Source of the DNA: Segnochrobactrum spirostomi
GTDB taxonomy: Bacteria > Pseudomonadota > Alphaproteobacteria > Rhizobiales > Segnochrobactraceae
Length of the DNA: 64,000 bases
Assembly: GCF_009600605.1 (NCBI RefSeq)
Contig: NZ_VWNA01000001.1
Span: forward strand, 1,054,001-1,118,000
Reading direction: 5' to 3'
Position 1 is the first letter of the stretch; every line of letters begins with the position of its first letter. Shown one piece after another: positions 18,835 through 27,699 of the stretch. The position numbers and the translations under genes are program-made. Under the pieces are notes generated by a model. That model ran no database searches. It was not told the origin of the DNA and was given only the letters and a program-made list of their open reading frames with translations.

Positions 18835-19509
18835 TCAGGCGGCGACCGGCGCCATCAGGTCCGCATCGTCCTCGCGGCCCGAATTGACCCGGGGCGACAC
18901 CGGCCACGCTTCGAGCACGTCGTCGGCGCAGGGCACCATCAGGCGATCGGCGCCGTCGCCCGCGAGCCAACGCGGCACGTCGGCGTCTGCGAGGATGACC
19001 GGCATACGGTCGTGGAGGGGCGCCATCATCCCGTTCGCGGCGCAGGTCAGCACGGTGAAGGTGCGCCGCCATTCGCCGTCGGGCTCGTGCCAATTCTCCC
19101 AGAGCCCGGCGAGCGCGAAGGGGCGGCGGTCCGCCCGGGCGATCGCGAATGGCTGCTTCGCCTTGCCCTCGCGGCGCCATTCATAGAAGCCGTCGACCGG
19201 CACGACGCACAAGCGTCCCGCCGCAAAGGCGGACCGGAAGGCGGGGAGCCGCGCCACCGTCTCGCTGCGCGCGTTGATGAGACGCCACGCGATCGCCGGG
19301 TCCTTCGCCCAATGGGGGATCAGCCCCCAGCGCAGCAGCGAAGGGACGATGCGACCGCTCTCCGGGTGGCGGCGGAAGGCGACGAGGTCCTGGCCGGGCG
19401 TGGCGTTGTAGCGCGCCGGCGCGTTCGGCAGCGCCGCGTCCTCGATATCGAGGCCGAGCAGTTCGGCATAGGCTTTTGCGCCGCGATATTGGATGATTCG
19501 CCCGCACAT
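18835..19509 (-). CDS. SOS response-associated peptidase (SRAP/YedK family)
   Basis: A 224-residue SRAP-domain protein, the bacterial HMCES homologue that crosslinks to abasic sites in single-stranded DNA. The N-terminal MCGRI places the catalytic Cys at position 2. Further signatures are YNATPGQ (near 33), [29 protein letters not shown] (catalytic Glu) and LHDRMPVIL with the active-site histidine. ATG 19509 is fixed by the need for Cys2 after Met processing. It is convergent with bfr. Confidence 0.93.
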   Translation of the reverse strand: MCGRIIQYRGAKAYAELLGLDIEDAALPNAPARYNATPGQDLVAFRRHPESGRIVPSLLRWGLIPHWAKDPAIAWRLINARSETVARLPAFRSAFAAGRLCVVPVDGFYEWRREGKAKQPFAIARADRRPFALAGLWENWHEPDGEWRRTFTVLTCAANGMMAPLHDRMPVILADADVPRWLAGDGADRLMVPCADDVLEAWPVSPRVNSGREDDADLMAPVAA

Positions 19510-19563
19510 GAGGGGATTATAGCCTTCGGCGGGGCGGAGCGCGCGGATCGGGAGGAGCACGGC

Positions 19564-20322
19564 ATGAGCGGAGAGGGAAAGGTCGCGATCGTGACCGGCG
19601 CCGGCAGCGGCATCGGCCGCGCCGTGGCGGCACGCTTCCTCGCGCACGGCTACCGCGTCGCCCTCGCGGGCCGGCGCGAGGCACCGCTGCGGGAGACGGC
19701 GGCGAGCGTGCCTGGGGCCGAGGACCGCAGCCTCGTCGTGCCGACCGACGTGACCGATCCCACGGCGGTGACGGCGCTGTTCGCAGCGACGGTCGCGCGG
19801 TTCGGCCGGCTCGACGTTCTGTTCAACAATGCCGGGCTGTTCACCCGCGCGGTGCCGATCGAGGAGCTCTCCTACGCAGAGTGGCGCACGGCGGTCGACA
19901 CCAACCTCACCGGCCCCTTCCTCTGCACCCAGGCGGCGGTGCGCCAGATGAAGGCGCAATCCCCGCGCGGCGGGCGGATCATCAACAACGGCTCGATCTC
20001 GGCCCACGTACCGCGGCCGTTTTCGACGCCCTATACGGCGACGAAGCACGCCATCACCGGGCTCACCCGGGCGACCGCGCTCGACGGCCGCGGCTTCGAC
20101 ATCGCCTGCGGCCAGATCGACATCGGCAACACCGCGACCGACATGACGGCGGTGATGCGGGACGGCGTCCGTCAGGCCGACGGCTCGATCCGCGTCGAGC
20201 CCGTCTTCGACGTCGCCCACGTCGCCGACATGGTGCTGCATATGGCCGAGCTGCCGCTCTCGGCGAATGTTCCGTTCGTCACGATCATGGCGACCGAGAT
20301 GCCCTATATCGGGCGCGGATAA
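19564..20322 (+). CDS. Short-chain dehydrogenase/reductase
   Basis: A 252-residue classical SDR with the Rossmann motif TGAGSGIG (residues 12-19), NNAG near 90, the catalytic Ser in NNGSISA and YTATKHA (Tyr/Lys) near 158. The cofactor and substrate are not determined; an Arg-rich segment (AGRREAP) after strand 2 favours NADP(H). It is divergent from the SRAP gene with 54 bases between starts, and 17 bases before the CYTH gene, so these two are likely one operon. Confidence 0.9.
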   Translation: MSGEGKVAIVTGAGSGIGRAVAARFLAHGYRVALAGRREAPLRETAASVPGAEDRSLVVPTDVTDPTAVTALFAATVARFGRLDVLFNNAGLFTRAVPIEELSYAEWRTAVDTNLTGPFLCTQAAVRQMKAQSPRGGRIINNGSISAHVPRPFSTPYTATKHAITGLTRATALDGRGFDIACGQIDIGNTATDMTAVMRDGVRQADGSIRVEPVFDVAHVADMVLHMAELPLSANVPFVTIMATEMPYIGRG

Positions 20323-20339
20323 GGCTTCAGGAGGTGAGA

Positions 20340-20840
20340 ATGGCCGTCGAGATCGAACGCAAATTCCTGGTGGTGGGCGACGGGTGGCAGGCTGAATCGG
20401 CAGGCTCCACCCCGATCCGACAGGGCTATCTCGCCCGCTCGGCGAGCGCGATCGTGCGCCTCCGTATCGCCGGCGACGAGGCCTTCGTGACGATCAAGGG
20501 CAAGACCGACGGCCTGACGCGTCCCGAGTTCGAATATGCGATCCCCGTTGCCGACGCCGAGGACCTCCTGAAGCTCTGCGAGGACGGGGTGATCGAGAAA
20601 GTCCGGCACGATGTGCCCGTGGATGCCGCGCCGTGGACGGTCGACGTCTTCTCGGGCGACAATGCGGGGCTCGTCTTCGCCGAGGTCGAATGCCCGAGCG
20701 AGGAGGCGGCGGAGGCCGTGCTGCTGCCGTCTTGGCTCGGCCGCGAGGTCAGCCACGACCGGCGCTTCGACAATGCGAGCCTGTCGCGCCGCCCCTTCGT
20801 GCAGTGGAGCGATGAGGAAAAGGCCGAATTCGGCCTCTGA
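20340..20840 (+). CDS. CYTH-domain protein (triphosphate tunnel metalloenzyme)
   Basis: A 166-residue CYTH protein starting MAVEIERKFLV, the ExExK signature (Glu4, Glu6, Lys8) of this fold. Basic and acidic residues lining the predicted tunnel are seen in IVRLRIAGD, TIKGKT and VFAEVECPS. Bacterial members hydrolyse inorganic triphosphate or related compounds. A textbook ribosome site AGGAGGTGA at 20328-20336 precedes ATG 20340. The family commonly needs Mg2+ or Mn2+. Confidence 0.92.
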   Translation: MAVEIERKFLVVGDGWQAESAGSTPIRQGYLARSASAIVRLRIAGDEAFVTIKGKTDGLTRPEFEYAIPVADAEDLLKLCEDGVIEKVRHDVPVDAAPWTVDVFSGDNAGLVFAEVECPSEEAAEAVLLPSWLGREVSHDRRFDNASLSRRPFVQWSDEEKAEFGL

Positions 20841-20971
20841 GCGGGCGGGGCGATCGCCTCATTTTCCCGGCCGCTCTAAACCACTTCGCAACGCACCGCT
20901 GCTATTGAGAACATGAAAAGCGGTGTGCGGGGACGAGCCGTCGGCTCGACGTCCGGTACCCACCGGCACAA

Positions 20972-21307
20972 ATGAGACGGCGTCGAGCCATGGTCGAACC
21001 AATGTTCCAGAGTCCTTCTCCGGTTGCTATGACGCTCAATCGCCGCCCAGCCCCGGTGCCGGAGATGGTCTACGCGGTGCAGTCCTTCCGTGAGGGGCCG
21101 CGCGGCACGATCCTCGCCGATCCGGTCATCCGCTGCATCTCCGAAGGCTCCGCCCTGCGTGGCGCCGCTCGGCTCGCCGATACCAAGTGCGGCGTCATCG
21201 CCTGGTGCGCCAAGATCGATCCGGTGACGCAACGCATCAGCGACGAGCGCACCATCCTGTTCAGCACCGGCCGCCTGCCGGAAGGCATCCTGCCGCCCCA
21301 CGGCTGA
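20972..21307 (+). CDS. Hypothetical protein
   Basis: An up to 111-residue reading frame with coding-like codon use in its last 90 residues (MVYAVQSFREGPRGTILAD ... FSTGRLPEGILPPHG). It contains two cysteines (RCISEGS, TKCGVIAWC gives a third) and no membrane segment. The start is uncertain: ATG 20972, 20990, 21002 and 21029 are all in frame and none has a good ribosome site. Family not recognised. Confidence 0.5.
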   Translation: MRRRRAMVEPMFQSPSPVAMTLNRRPAPVPEMVYAVQSFREGPRGTILADPVIRCISEGSALRGAARLADTKCGVIAWCAKIDPVTQRISDERTILFSTGRLPEGILPPHG

Positions 21308-21344
21308 GGGTTCGGCTACCCGGACATCGCTGTGCCGGCGGGAC

Positions 21345-21372
21345 TTGAATTCGGGGCGCCGGATAGTAACAT
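21345..21372 (+). promoter_or_regulatory. Predicted sigma-70-like promoter
   Basis: TTGAAT (21345-21350), 16-bp spacer, TAACAT (21367-21372). It lies just upstream of two stacked hairpins and no open reading frame, so it may drive a small RNA. Confidence 0.4.
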
Positions 21373-21378
21373 CACGGA

Positions 21379-21474
21379 GTGACGGCGGGCGTTGAGCGCG
21401 CCCGCCGTCGTTTCGCTTAGATAGTGAATTGGACCCGGAGGGTTAGCAGCCAGCGCCTCCGGGTCTTTTCTATT
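21379..21474 (+). ncRNA. Candidate small RNA with two hairpins
   Basis: Starting about seven bases after the predicted -10, an 11-bp GC stem (21381-21391 with 21399-21409) is followed by a 22-base linker and a second 10-bp stem (21432-21441 with 21456-21465) ending in TTTTCTATT. The whole would be a transcript of about 95 bases with a Rho-independent end. I recognise no known family. It could instead be tandem terminators for the hypothetical gene ending at 21307. Confidence 0.4.
21432..21474 (+). terminator. Rho-independent terminator
   Basis: A perfect 10-bp GC-rich stem (21432-21441, 21456-21465) with a 14-base loop, followed by TTTTCTATT. It ends either the candidate small RNA or the upstream hypothetical gene. 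From 21475 to the HAD gene at 21845 I see nothing else convincing. Confidence 0.8.
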
Positions 21475-21844
21475 CTAAGCGTGACGCTCAACGGCCAAAG
21501 CCACATCGCGTACACGCCGTTCGACAGCCAAGGCTGAATGCCTCGGTCCGAGCGGCCCATCCCCCGGATCGGCGCGGCTGGCTCGCGCCTGCTGCTTCGC
21601 GCTGTCGAAACGCACGCCGGGCAGATATCGTCACCTTGCCGATCACAATACTCAAGATCGCATCCTGACCTGTGTGTCACCGGCAATTGCGCGCAATGGT
21701 CTACCGGCGTGCAAGCGGCACCTCTATTGGCCGTCGTGACCGCGCCTATGTCCCAGTCGGGCCCGTGCGCGACGGGATCGCTCCTGTAGTCCAAGAGCAC
21801 GCCGGTGGTGTAGGAGAGGGCAGCGTTCCTCCGGAGATGCCTTC

Positions 21845-22504
21845 ATGACCAGCGTGCCGTCTTCGTCCTCCGCCGCGCGGCCGACGACCGTCGTGTTCGA
21901 TCTCGGCAACGTGCTGCTCCATTGGGACCGCAGCCTGCCCTACCGGACGCTGATCGCGGAGGAGAGCGAGATCGTCCGCTTCCTGGAGACCGTGGTGCCG
22001 CTCGACTGGCACCGCCAGCTCGACGGCGGGCGGAGCTGGGAGGAGGCGCTTCAGGAACGCATCGCCCTTTTTCCCGAGCACGAGGCGCTGATCCGCGCCT
22101 ACCGCCACCGCTTCGTCGAAACCATCCCGCATGCCATCGAAGGCACGGTGGGCATTCTGGAGACGCTCGCCGGCGCCGGGGTGCCCCTCTATGCGCTGAC
22201 CAATTTCCCGGCTGAGGTGTTCGACGAAACCCGCGACCGCTTCGCCTTCTTCGACCATTTCCGCGGCATCGTGGTGTCCGGCTACGAGAAGATGATGAAG
22301 CCGGACCCGGCGATCTTCCGCCTCCTCGCCGAGCGCTACGCCATCGCCCCCGAGACCGCCGTGTTCGTGGACGATGTTCCCGACAACGTCGCCGCGGCGC
22401 GCGATTGCGGCTTCCACGGCCTCGTCTTCACGAGCCCCGAAGCGCTCGCGGCGGATTTCCACCGCCTCGGCCTGCCGGTTCCGGTCGGGATGGTCGCCCG
22501 CTGA
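21845..22504 (+). CDS. HAD-superfamily hydrolase
   Basis: A 219-residue HAD protein related to haloacid-dehalogenase/YihX-like phosphatases. Motif I appears as VVFDLGNVLLHW, where the second acidic residue typical of phosphatases (DxD) is replaced by asparagine (DLGN), as in the YihX/HAD-IA subfamily. Motif II is YALTNFP, the motif III lysine is in YEKMMKPDP and motif IV is FVDDVPDN. It probably dephosphorylates a small metabolite. It is convergent with prmA (13 bases between stops). Confidence 0.9.
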   Translation: MTSVPSSSSAARPTTVVFDLGNVLLHWDRSLPYRTLIAEESEIVRFLETVVPLDWHRQLDGGRSWEEALQERIALFPEHEALIRAYRHRFVETIPHAIEGTVGILETLAGAGVPLYALTNFPAEVFDETRDRFAFFDHFRGIVVSGYEKMMKPDPAIFRLLAERYAIAPETAVFVDDVPDNVAAARDCGFHGLVFTSPEALAADFHRLGLPVPVGMVAR

Positions 22505-22517
22505 CGCGGGCGAGCCC

Positions 22518-23420
22518 TCACCAGCGCGGGCGGCGCTCGAAGGTGAGCGTGAGCCAGCGACCGCGCGGGTCACGGTGAACGAGTTCGAGGCCCTGGCCGA
22601 CATAGGTCGCGATGACCCGCCGCCCGTCCTCGAGCCTGAGGCCCGAGAGCACCACGGTGGCGCGGGGGGCGAGCGCGCGGCAGAGCTTCGGCGCGATCGC
22701 CATCAGGGGCCGCGCCAGGATGTTCGCCACCACGAAGTCGAAGCCGCCGGCCTTGAGGCGGCGGTCGTCCATACCGGCGGCGACGCGGAAAGCGATCCAC
22801 GGGGCGACGCCGTTGAGCCGGGCATTCTCCTCCGCCACCGCGACCGCGACCGGATCGATGTCGGTCGCGAGCACCGGCACCCGCTGCATCTTGGTCATCG
22901 CGATCGCGAGCACACCCGTGCCCGTGCCGAGATCGAGCGGCTTGCGGACCGGACCGCGCCGCAGCCGGGCCTCGATCGCCGCGAGGCAGCCGACGGTGGT
23001 CGCATGGTGGCCGGTGCCGAAGGCGAGCCCGGCATCGATCTCGATCGGCACCGCACGGGTGATCTTGCCGCGGTCGTGGCGGCCGTGGACGGCGAAGCGG
23101 CCGATCTCCACCGGTGCCAGCCCTTCGAGACTCGCCTCCACCCAATTGCGCTCGGGCAGCGCCTCGACACTGACGGAGAGCCCCTCGCCTTCCGCGCCGA
23201 GGGACTCGGCGAGCCGGGTGCGCGCCTCCTCCGGCGTGCCGTCGAAAAAGAGCACCTCGACCGTCCACGGGCCCCCGTCGAACTCCTCGAACAGGGTGAC
23301 GGGATAGCCGTCCTCCTCGAAGACGGCCTGCACGCGCTCGTGCAGCACCTGCGAGCTCGCGAAGGCGGGCGTCGTCACGCGGGCGCGCCAGACGGTCGGC
23401 GCGGGCTCGGAATGGGTCAT
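22518..23420 (-). CDS. prmA: Ribosomal protein L11 methyltransferase
   Basis: A 300-residue SAM-dependent methyltransferase trimethylating ribosomal protein L11. The C-terminal half has the SAM-binding loop LDLGTGTGVLAIA, the acidic LATDIDPVAV and the VANILARPL motif that replaces NPPY in PrmA. The GLAFGTGHHATT segment before it is diagnostic. ATG 23420 overlaps the stop of a small upstream gene (ATGA), so translation is probably coupled. Confidence 0.94.
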   Translation of the reverse strand: MTHSEPAPTVWRARVTTPAFASSQVLHERVQAVFEEDGYPVTLFEEFDGGPWTVEVLFFDGTPEEARTRLAESLGAEGEGLSVSVEALPERNWVEASLEGLAPVEIGRFAVHGRHDRGKITRAVPIEIDAGLAFGTGHHATTVGCLAAIEARLRRGPVRKPLDLGTGTGVLAIAMTKMQRVPVLATDIDPVAVAVAEENARLNGVAPWIAFRVAAGMDDRRLKAGGFDFVVANILARPLMAIAPKLCRALAPRATVVLSGLRLEDGRRVIATYVGQGLELVHRDPRGRWLTLTFERRPRW

Positions 23421-23596
23421 CGGCTGGTCTCGTCGGATGGGTCGCCGGAGGGGGCGGTCACAGTAGCTTGGTCGCTCGGCACCGCGGACGCGGCGACGGC
23501 ACGGTCGTGCTCCTTGCGACGGCGCAGGTTCGCCCTGAGCGCCGCCGCGAGCCGCGCCTTGCGCTCCGCTTCCGTCTCTCCGCGCCGATCCGCCAT
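23417..23596 (-). CDS. Small basic protein coupled to prmA
   Basis: A 59-residue hydrophilic protein (MADRRGETEAERKARLAAALRAN ...) rich in Arg, Ala and Glu, probably a helix followed by a disordered tail. The segment RKARLAAALRANLRRRK resembles small conserved alphaproteobacterial proteins of unknown function. Its stop codon overlaps the prmA start by four bases, which supports it being real. Function unknown; a ribosome or RNA-associated role would be a guess. Confidence 0.65.
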   Translation of the reverse strand: MADRRGETEAERKARLAAALRANLRRRKEHDRAVAASAVPSDQATVTAPSGDPSDETSR

Positions 23597-24126
23597 GGCC
23601 CTCGCCTCCCGTGCCGGCACACATAACGCCCCGGTTCGGCCGACGCCAGAACCTCGCAACGATGCGGTGCCGTCGTCGCGGAATGAGCGGGCGCGCCGGC
23701 CGGCCGTGACCGCCGGCGTTGCGCTTACGCCACACTCGCGAGGCTCCGTGTCCCGGTGCGGTTGGCATTTCGCCCGAGCTTCGCTACGGTGACGCTTCTT
23801 CAACACGCGGGCGAGGGAGGCTCGGCATGACAGATATGCTTGGAATCGCCTCTCTCGGCGTTACGCCTCTCGACACGGCCCTGTTCATGCCCTCGGGCTC
23901 GAAGCCGTCGTTCGAAGCCGTAGCCGGCCGAGCCTGCGTCCCGGCCCCAAGGACCGCCTGAGCGGCTCGAGCCGGCAGAGGAACCGCGCACAGCGGAGCG
24001 GGCGTCGTTCTCTCCCCCTGAAGATCATGGACCGCAAGGCCGCCGTTCGGCGGTCGCCGTTCCTTATTTCCATTTCTTCGCGCGCGGCCCGACGAGGCGA
24101 CGCGCGCGCCATCCGAAGGGACCGCC
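23597..24126. other. Intergenic region without a confident gene
   Basis: It holds the promoters for the prmA pair (minus) and the ABC exporter (plus). One possible small frame, ATG 23827 to 23961 (44 residues, MTDMLGIASLGVTPLDTALF ...), has a GGGAGG ribosome site but no recognisable similarity. I see no repeat or RNA structure. Confidence 0.35.
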
Positions 24127-25959
24127 GTGCCGTGGAGGCCGGCGGACATCGTCATGGTTCTCCGTCATTTCCGCGGCCGCGCCGGCGCCATGCGCACCGT
24201 GCTCGGCTTCACCTTCCGCCACTGGGCGCGCCAGCCCCTGGTGCTGGCGACGATCATCGGCGCCGTCATGATCTCGACCGTCGCGGACGTGGTCCTGCCC
24301 GTCTTCGCCGGCCGCCTCGTCGACGCGATGACGCTCGGCGCCACCGACCGCATCGCCGGGCGGGATGCCGCCTTGTGGGCGTTCGCCGCCATCGTCGGGC
24401 TCGGCTTCATCATGCTGGCGATGCGCCATTGCCTGTTCCTGGCGGTGACGCGCTTCACCTTAAGGACGATGAGCGATCTGACCGCCGAGGCGTTCCAGCG
24501 CGTCCAGCGCTTCTCGACCGACTGGCACGCCAACGCCTTCGCCGGCTCGACGGTGCGCAAGATCACCCGCGGCATCTGGGCGGTCGATCTCCTCAACGAC
24601 ACGCTGCTTGTCGCGCTGCTGCCGTCGCTGACGGTCCTCGTCGCCTCCTCGCTCATTCTCGGCTCCTATTGGCCGGTGATGGGCCTGGTCGTCGGCGGCG
24701 GGTCGATCCTCTACATGGCCCTGACGATCGCCCTCACGGTCGGCTGGGTCGCGCCGATCGCGAGCCTCGCCAACCAATGGGACACCCGGCTCGGCGGTGC
24801 GCTCGCCGACGCGGTGAGCTGCAACGCGGTGGTCAAGGCGTTCGGCGCCGAGGCCCGCGAGGACGCGCGTCTCGCCAAGGTCGTCGCCAAGTGGCGGTCG
24901 CGCACGCGGCGAACCTGGGTGCGCGGCACCTACAGCGGCTCGACGCAGATCCTGACGCTCATCGTGCTGCGCGCGGTGACCATCGGCACCGTGCTCTGGC
25001 TGTGGTGGGAAGGCCGCGCGACGCCGGGCGACGTCACCTACGTGCTCACGACCTATTTCGTGATCTCCGGCTACCTGCAGGACGTCTCCATGCACATCCG
25101 TAACCTGCAGCGCTCGGTGAACGACATGGAGGAGCTCGTGGAGATCGCCGCTCATCCGCTCGGCGTGCAGGATCGCCCGGATGCGATGCCGCACCGCTTC
25201 ACCGAGGGCCGCATCGCCTTCGAGGCCGTGACCTTCCATTATGGTGGGCATGCGACGCCGCTCTATCGCGACTTCTCGGTCGCGATCGCCGGCGGCGAGC
25301 GGGTCGGCCTGGTCGGTCATTCCGGTTCGGGCAAGACCACGTTCGTGAAGCTCGTGCAGCGGCTTTATGACGTGACCGGCGGGCGCATCACCATCGACGG
25401 CCGCGACATCGCCGACATGCCGCAGGCCGATCTTCGGGCGCAGATCGCGATCGTGCAGCAGGAGCCGATCCTGTTCCACCGCTCGCTCGCGGACAACATC
25501 GCCTATGCCCGGCCCGGCGCCTCGATGGCCGAGATCGAGGCGGCGGCGCGGCTCGCCAACGCGGCGGAGTTCATCGGTCGGCTTCCGAAGGGCTACGCCA
25601 CGCTCGTCGGCGAGCGCGGCGTGAAGCTCTCCGGCGGCGAGCGGCAGCGGGTGGCGATCGCCCGTGCCTTCCTCTCGGACGCGCCGATCCTGATCCTGGA
25701 CGAGGCCACCTCGAGCCTCGATTCGGAATCGGAAGCGGCGATCCAGGAGGCGATGGAGCGGCTGATGGCCGGCCGCACCACGATCGTCATCGCCCACCGC
25801 CTCTCGACGGTGCGCGCCCTCGATCGGCTGCTGGTGTTCGACCGCGGGCGGGTCGTCGAAGAAGGCGATCACGCGACCCTGGTCGCCCGCGAGGACGGCA
25901 TCTATCGCCGCCTATTCGAGAAGCAGGCCCTCGACCTCACCAAGGGTCTGGCGGCTTGA
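24127..25959 (+). CDS. ABC transporter, fused membrane and ATP-binding domains
   Basis: A 610-residue half-transporter of the ABC exporter type (MsbA/HlyB-like). The transmembrane domain spans about residues 20-330 with six helices, and the nucleotide-binding domain about 365-600. Visible are Walker A (VGHSGSGKTT), the Q-loop (IVQQEPILFH), the signature LSGGERQRVAIARA, Walker B (ILILDEATSSLD) and the H-loop (IVIAHRLST). It should work as a homodimer. The start is GTG 24127 (GAAGGG six bases upstream) or ATG 24154. The substrate is unknown. No partner gene adjoins. Confidence 0.9.
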   Translation: MPWRPADIVMVLRHFRGRAGAMRTVLGFTFRHWARQPLVLATIIGAVMISTVADVVLPVFAGRLVDAMTLGATDRIAGRDAALWAFAAIVGLGFIMLAMRHCLFLAVTRFTLRTMSDLTAEAFQRVQRFSTDWHANAFAGSTVRKITRGIWAVDLLNDTLLVALLPSLTVLVASSLILGSYWPVMGLVVGGGSILYMALTIALTVGWVAPIASLANQWDTRLGGALADAVSCNAVVKAFGAEAREDARLAKVVAKWRSRTRRTWVRGTYSGSTQILTLIVLRAVTIGTVLWLWWEGRATPGDVTYVLTTYFVISGYLQDVSMHIRNLQRSVNDMEELVEIAAHPLGVQDRPDAMPHRFTEGRIAFEAVTFHYGGHATPLYRDFSVAIAGGERVGLVGHSGSGKTTFVKLVQRLYDVTGGRITIDGRDIADMPQADLRAQIAIVQQEPILFHRSLADNIAYARPGASMAEIEAAARLANAAEFIGRLPKGYATLVGERGVKLSGGERQRVAIARAFLSDAPILILDEATSSLDSESEAAIQEAMERLMAGRTTIVIAHRLSTVRALDRLLVFDRGRVVEEGDHATLVAREDGIYRRLFEKQALDLTKGLAA

Positions 25960-26175
25960 TCGAAGGCTTCCGCCTATCCGCCGCCGCCGGAGGCTCCGTC
26001 CTCGCGGCGGCGGCGGGATCGGGCACGCCAAGTGCGTAGCCGGTAAAGCCATTCACGCGCGCAAGCGCCTGCGATTCTTTAGGCTTTCGGGTGCGCGCCG
26101 CAAAAAATAAAACGCTACCGTATCCACTCTAGCCCACCGATACCGAAGGGCTAACGCTGCCCGTGATGTCGGCAT

Positions 26176-26218
26176 TTGATGCGAATCAGACGGCGATCAA
26201 GTATCCGTTAACCATAAC
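26176..26218 (+). promoter_or_regulatory. FNR-like box upstream of the exopolysaccharide operon
   Basis: TTGAT-GCGA-ATCAG (26176-26189) matches nine of the ten conserved positions of an FNR box. A weak -10 (CATAAC, 26213-26218) follows 23 bases later, close to class II spacing. The site lies in an AT-rich stretch (about 26090-26220) unlike its surroundings, some 105 bases before wecB. The motif is seen; regulation is inferred. The rest of 25960-26294 shows nothing else. Confidence 0.45.
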
Positions 26219-26294
26219 TCGCGCGCCCCAACGCTTCGGGACGACGCGGGATGCGCCGTGATCGGAGACTCGGGGGAGCTCAGCCATCGGCGTC

Positions 26295-27515
26295 GTGATG
26301 CAAACTGCGCCCCCACCTGGACGGCGCGCAACGTCGCTGGCCGCAGCGGGGGGGCGCACATTGGCTCTGAGAGTTCTCTCCATCTTCGGCACTAGGCCGG
26401 AAGCCATCAAAATGGCGCCTGTGGTGCAGGCCCTCGCCGGGGCGCCGGGGATCACGTCCCTCGTCTGCGTCACCGGCCAGCACCGGCAGATGCTCGACCA
26501 GGTGCTCGAGCTGTTCGCGATCGAGCCGGATTACGACCTCGATTTGATGGTGCCGAACCAGACCTTGAACGGCTTGTCGGCCCGTGCGATCGCCGGCCTC
26601 GACGAGGTGCTGACGGCGGCCTCCCCCGACCGCGTGCTCGTTCACGGCGACACCACGACCGCGATGGCGGCGAGCGTCGCGGCGTTCCACCGCGGCATTC
26701 CGGTGGGCCACGTCGAGGCGGGACTGCGCACCTACGATCTCGCCCGTCCCTGGCCGGAGGAGTTCAACCGCCGCATCGTCGACGTCGCCGCCGACCTCCT
26801 GTTCGCCCCGACGCCCCTCTCGGCCCGCAATCTCGCGGGCGAGCGGCTGTCGGGCCGCGTGATCGTGACCGGCAACACGGTAATCGATGCGCTGCTCGCG
26901 ACGCGCGACCGCATCGCGGCCGATGCCGCCTTGTCGGCGCGCCTCGCCGAGCGCTTCGCCTTCCTGGAGCCGGGCCGACGCGTCCTTCTCGTCACGGGCC
27001 ATCGCCGCGAGAATTTCGGGGCCGGCTTCGAGGGGATCTGCGAGGCGCTCGCCCGCTTGGCCGACCGGTCGGACATCGACATCGTCTATCCGGTTCACCT
27101 CAATCCGAACGTCAACGATCCCGTCCGCAGCGCCTTGTCCGGCCGCGGCAACGTGCATCTGATCGAGCCGCTCGATTATCTGCCCTTCGTCGGCCTGATG
27201 ACGCGCGCCCACGCGATCCTGACCGATTCCGGCGGCGTCCAGGAAGAGGCGCCGGCGCTCGGCAAGCCGGTGCTCGTGATGCGCGACGTCACCGAGCGCC
27301 CGGAGGCGGTGGAGGCCGGCACCGTCCGTTTGGTCGGCACCGATGCCGACCGGATTGTCCGCGCCGTTTCCGATTTGTGGGACGACGAAGCGCTCTATCG
27401 CCGGTTCGCCCACGCTGCCAATCCCTACGGCGACGGCAAGGCGAGCGCCCGCATCGCCGCCGCCCTGCAGGGCGAGCCAGTCGATGAGTTCGCCCCCACC
27501 CGCGAGGAGGCCTGA
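26295..27515 (+). CDS. wecB: UDP-N-acetylglucosamine 2-epimerase (non-hydrolysing)
   Basis: A roughly 405-residue epimerase making UDP-ManNAc from UDP-GlcNAc. Family marks are FGTRPEAIKMAP near the N-terminus, VHGDTTTAMA, GHVEAGLRT, TGNTVIDALL, TGHRRENFG and TDSGGVQEEAPALG. The true start is unclear: GTG 26295 and ATG 26298 add about 22 residues before the family N-terminus (RVLSIFGTRPEA), and TTG 26361 would start just before it. It is the first gene of a five-gene operon, which supplies the likely sugar donor for the NfrB-like glycosyltransferase. Confidence 0.92.
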   Translation: MMQTAPPPGRRATSLAAAGGRTLALRVLSIFGTRPEAIKMAPVVQALAGAPGITSLVCVTGQHRQMLDQVLELFAIEPDYDLDLMVPNQTLNGLSARAIAGLDEVLTAASPDRVLVHGDTTTAMAASVAAFHRGIPVGHVEAGLRTYDLARPWPEEFNRRIVDVAADLLFAPTPLSARNLAGERLSGRVIVTGNTVIDALLATRDRIAADAALSARLAERFAFLEPGRRVLLVTGHRRENFGAGFEGICEALARLADRSDIDIVYPVHLNPNVNDPVRSALSGRGNVHLIEPLDYLPFVGLMTRAHAILTDSGGVQEEAPALGKPVLVMRDVTERPEAVEAGTVRLVGTDADRIVRAVSDLWDDEALYRRFAHAANPYGDGKASARIAAALQGEPVDEFAPTREEA

Positions 27516-27699
27516 TCCGATGCGATGGCCATCTTCCCCCTTCATCCGACACGCCGCGATGAGCACACGCGTCGCACCGCTCGCGAATGCTCCTGCTTCC
27601 CCCGCAACGCTGCGTAGGTTCCCAGTTCAGAGTTCAGCCCCCATGCACGCCCAACCCCATAGCGATCCGATTTTGACCCCTGCGTCGGGCCATCATGGG

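Noticed and set aside
21538..21789. 83-codon frame between the candidate sRNA and the HAD gene
   Set aside because: No ribosome site, unusual Cys/Ser/Arg composition, no similarity recognised.
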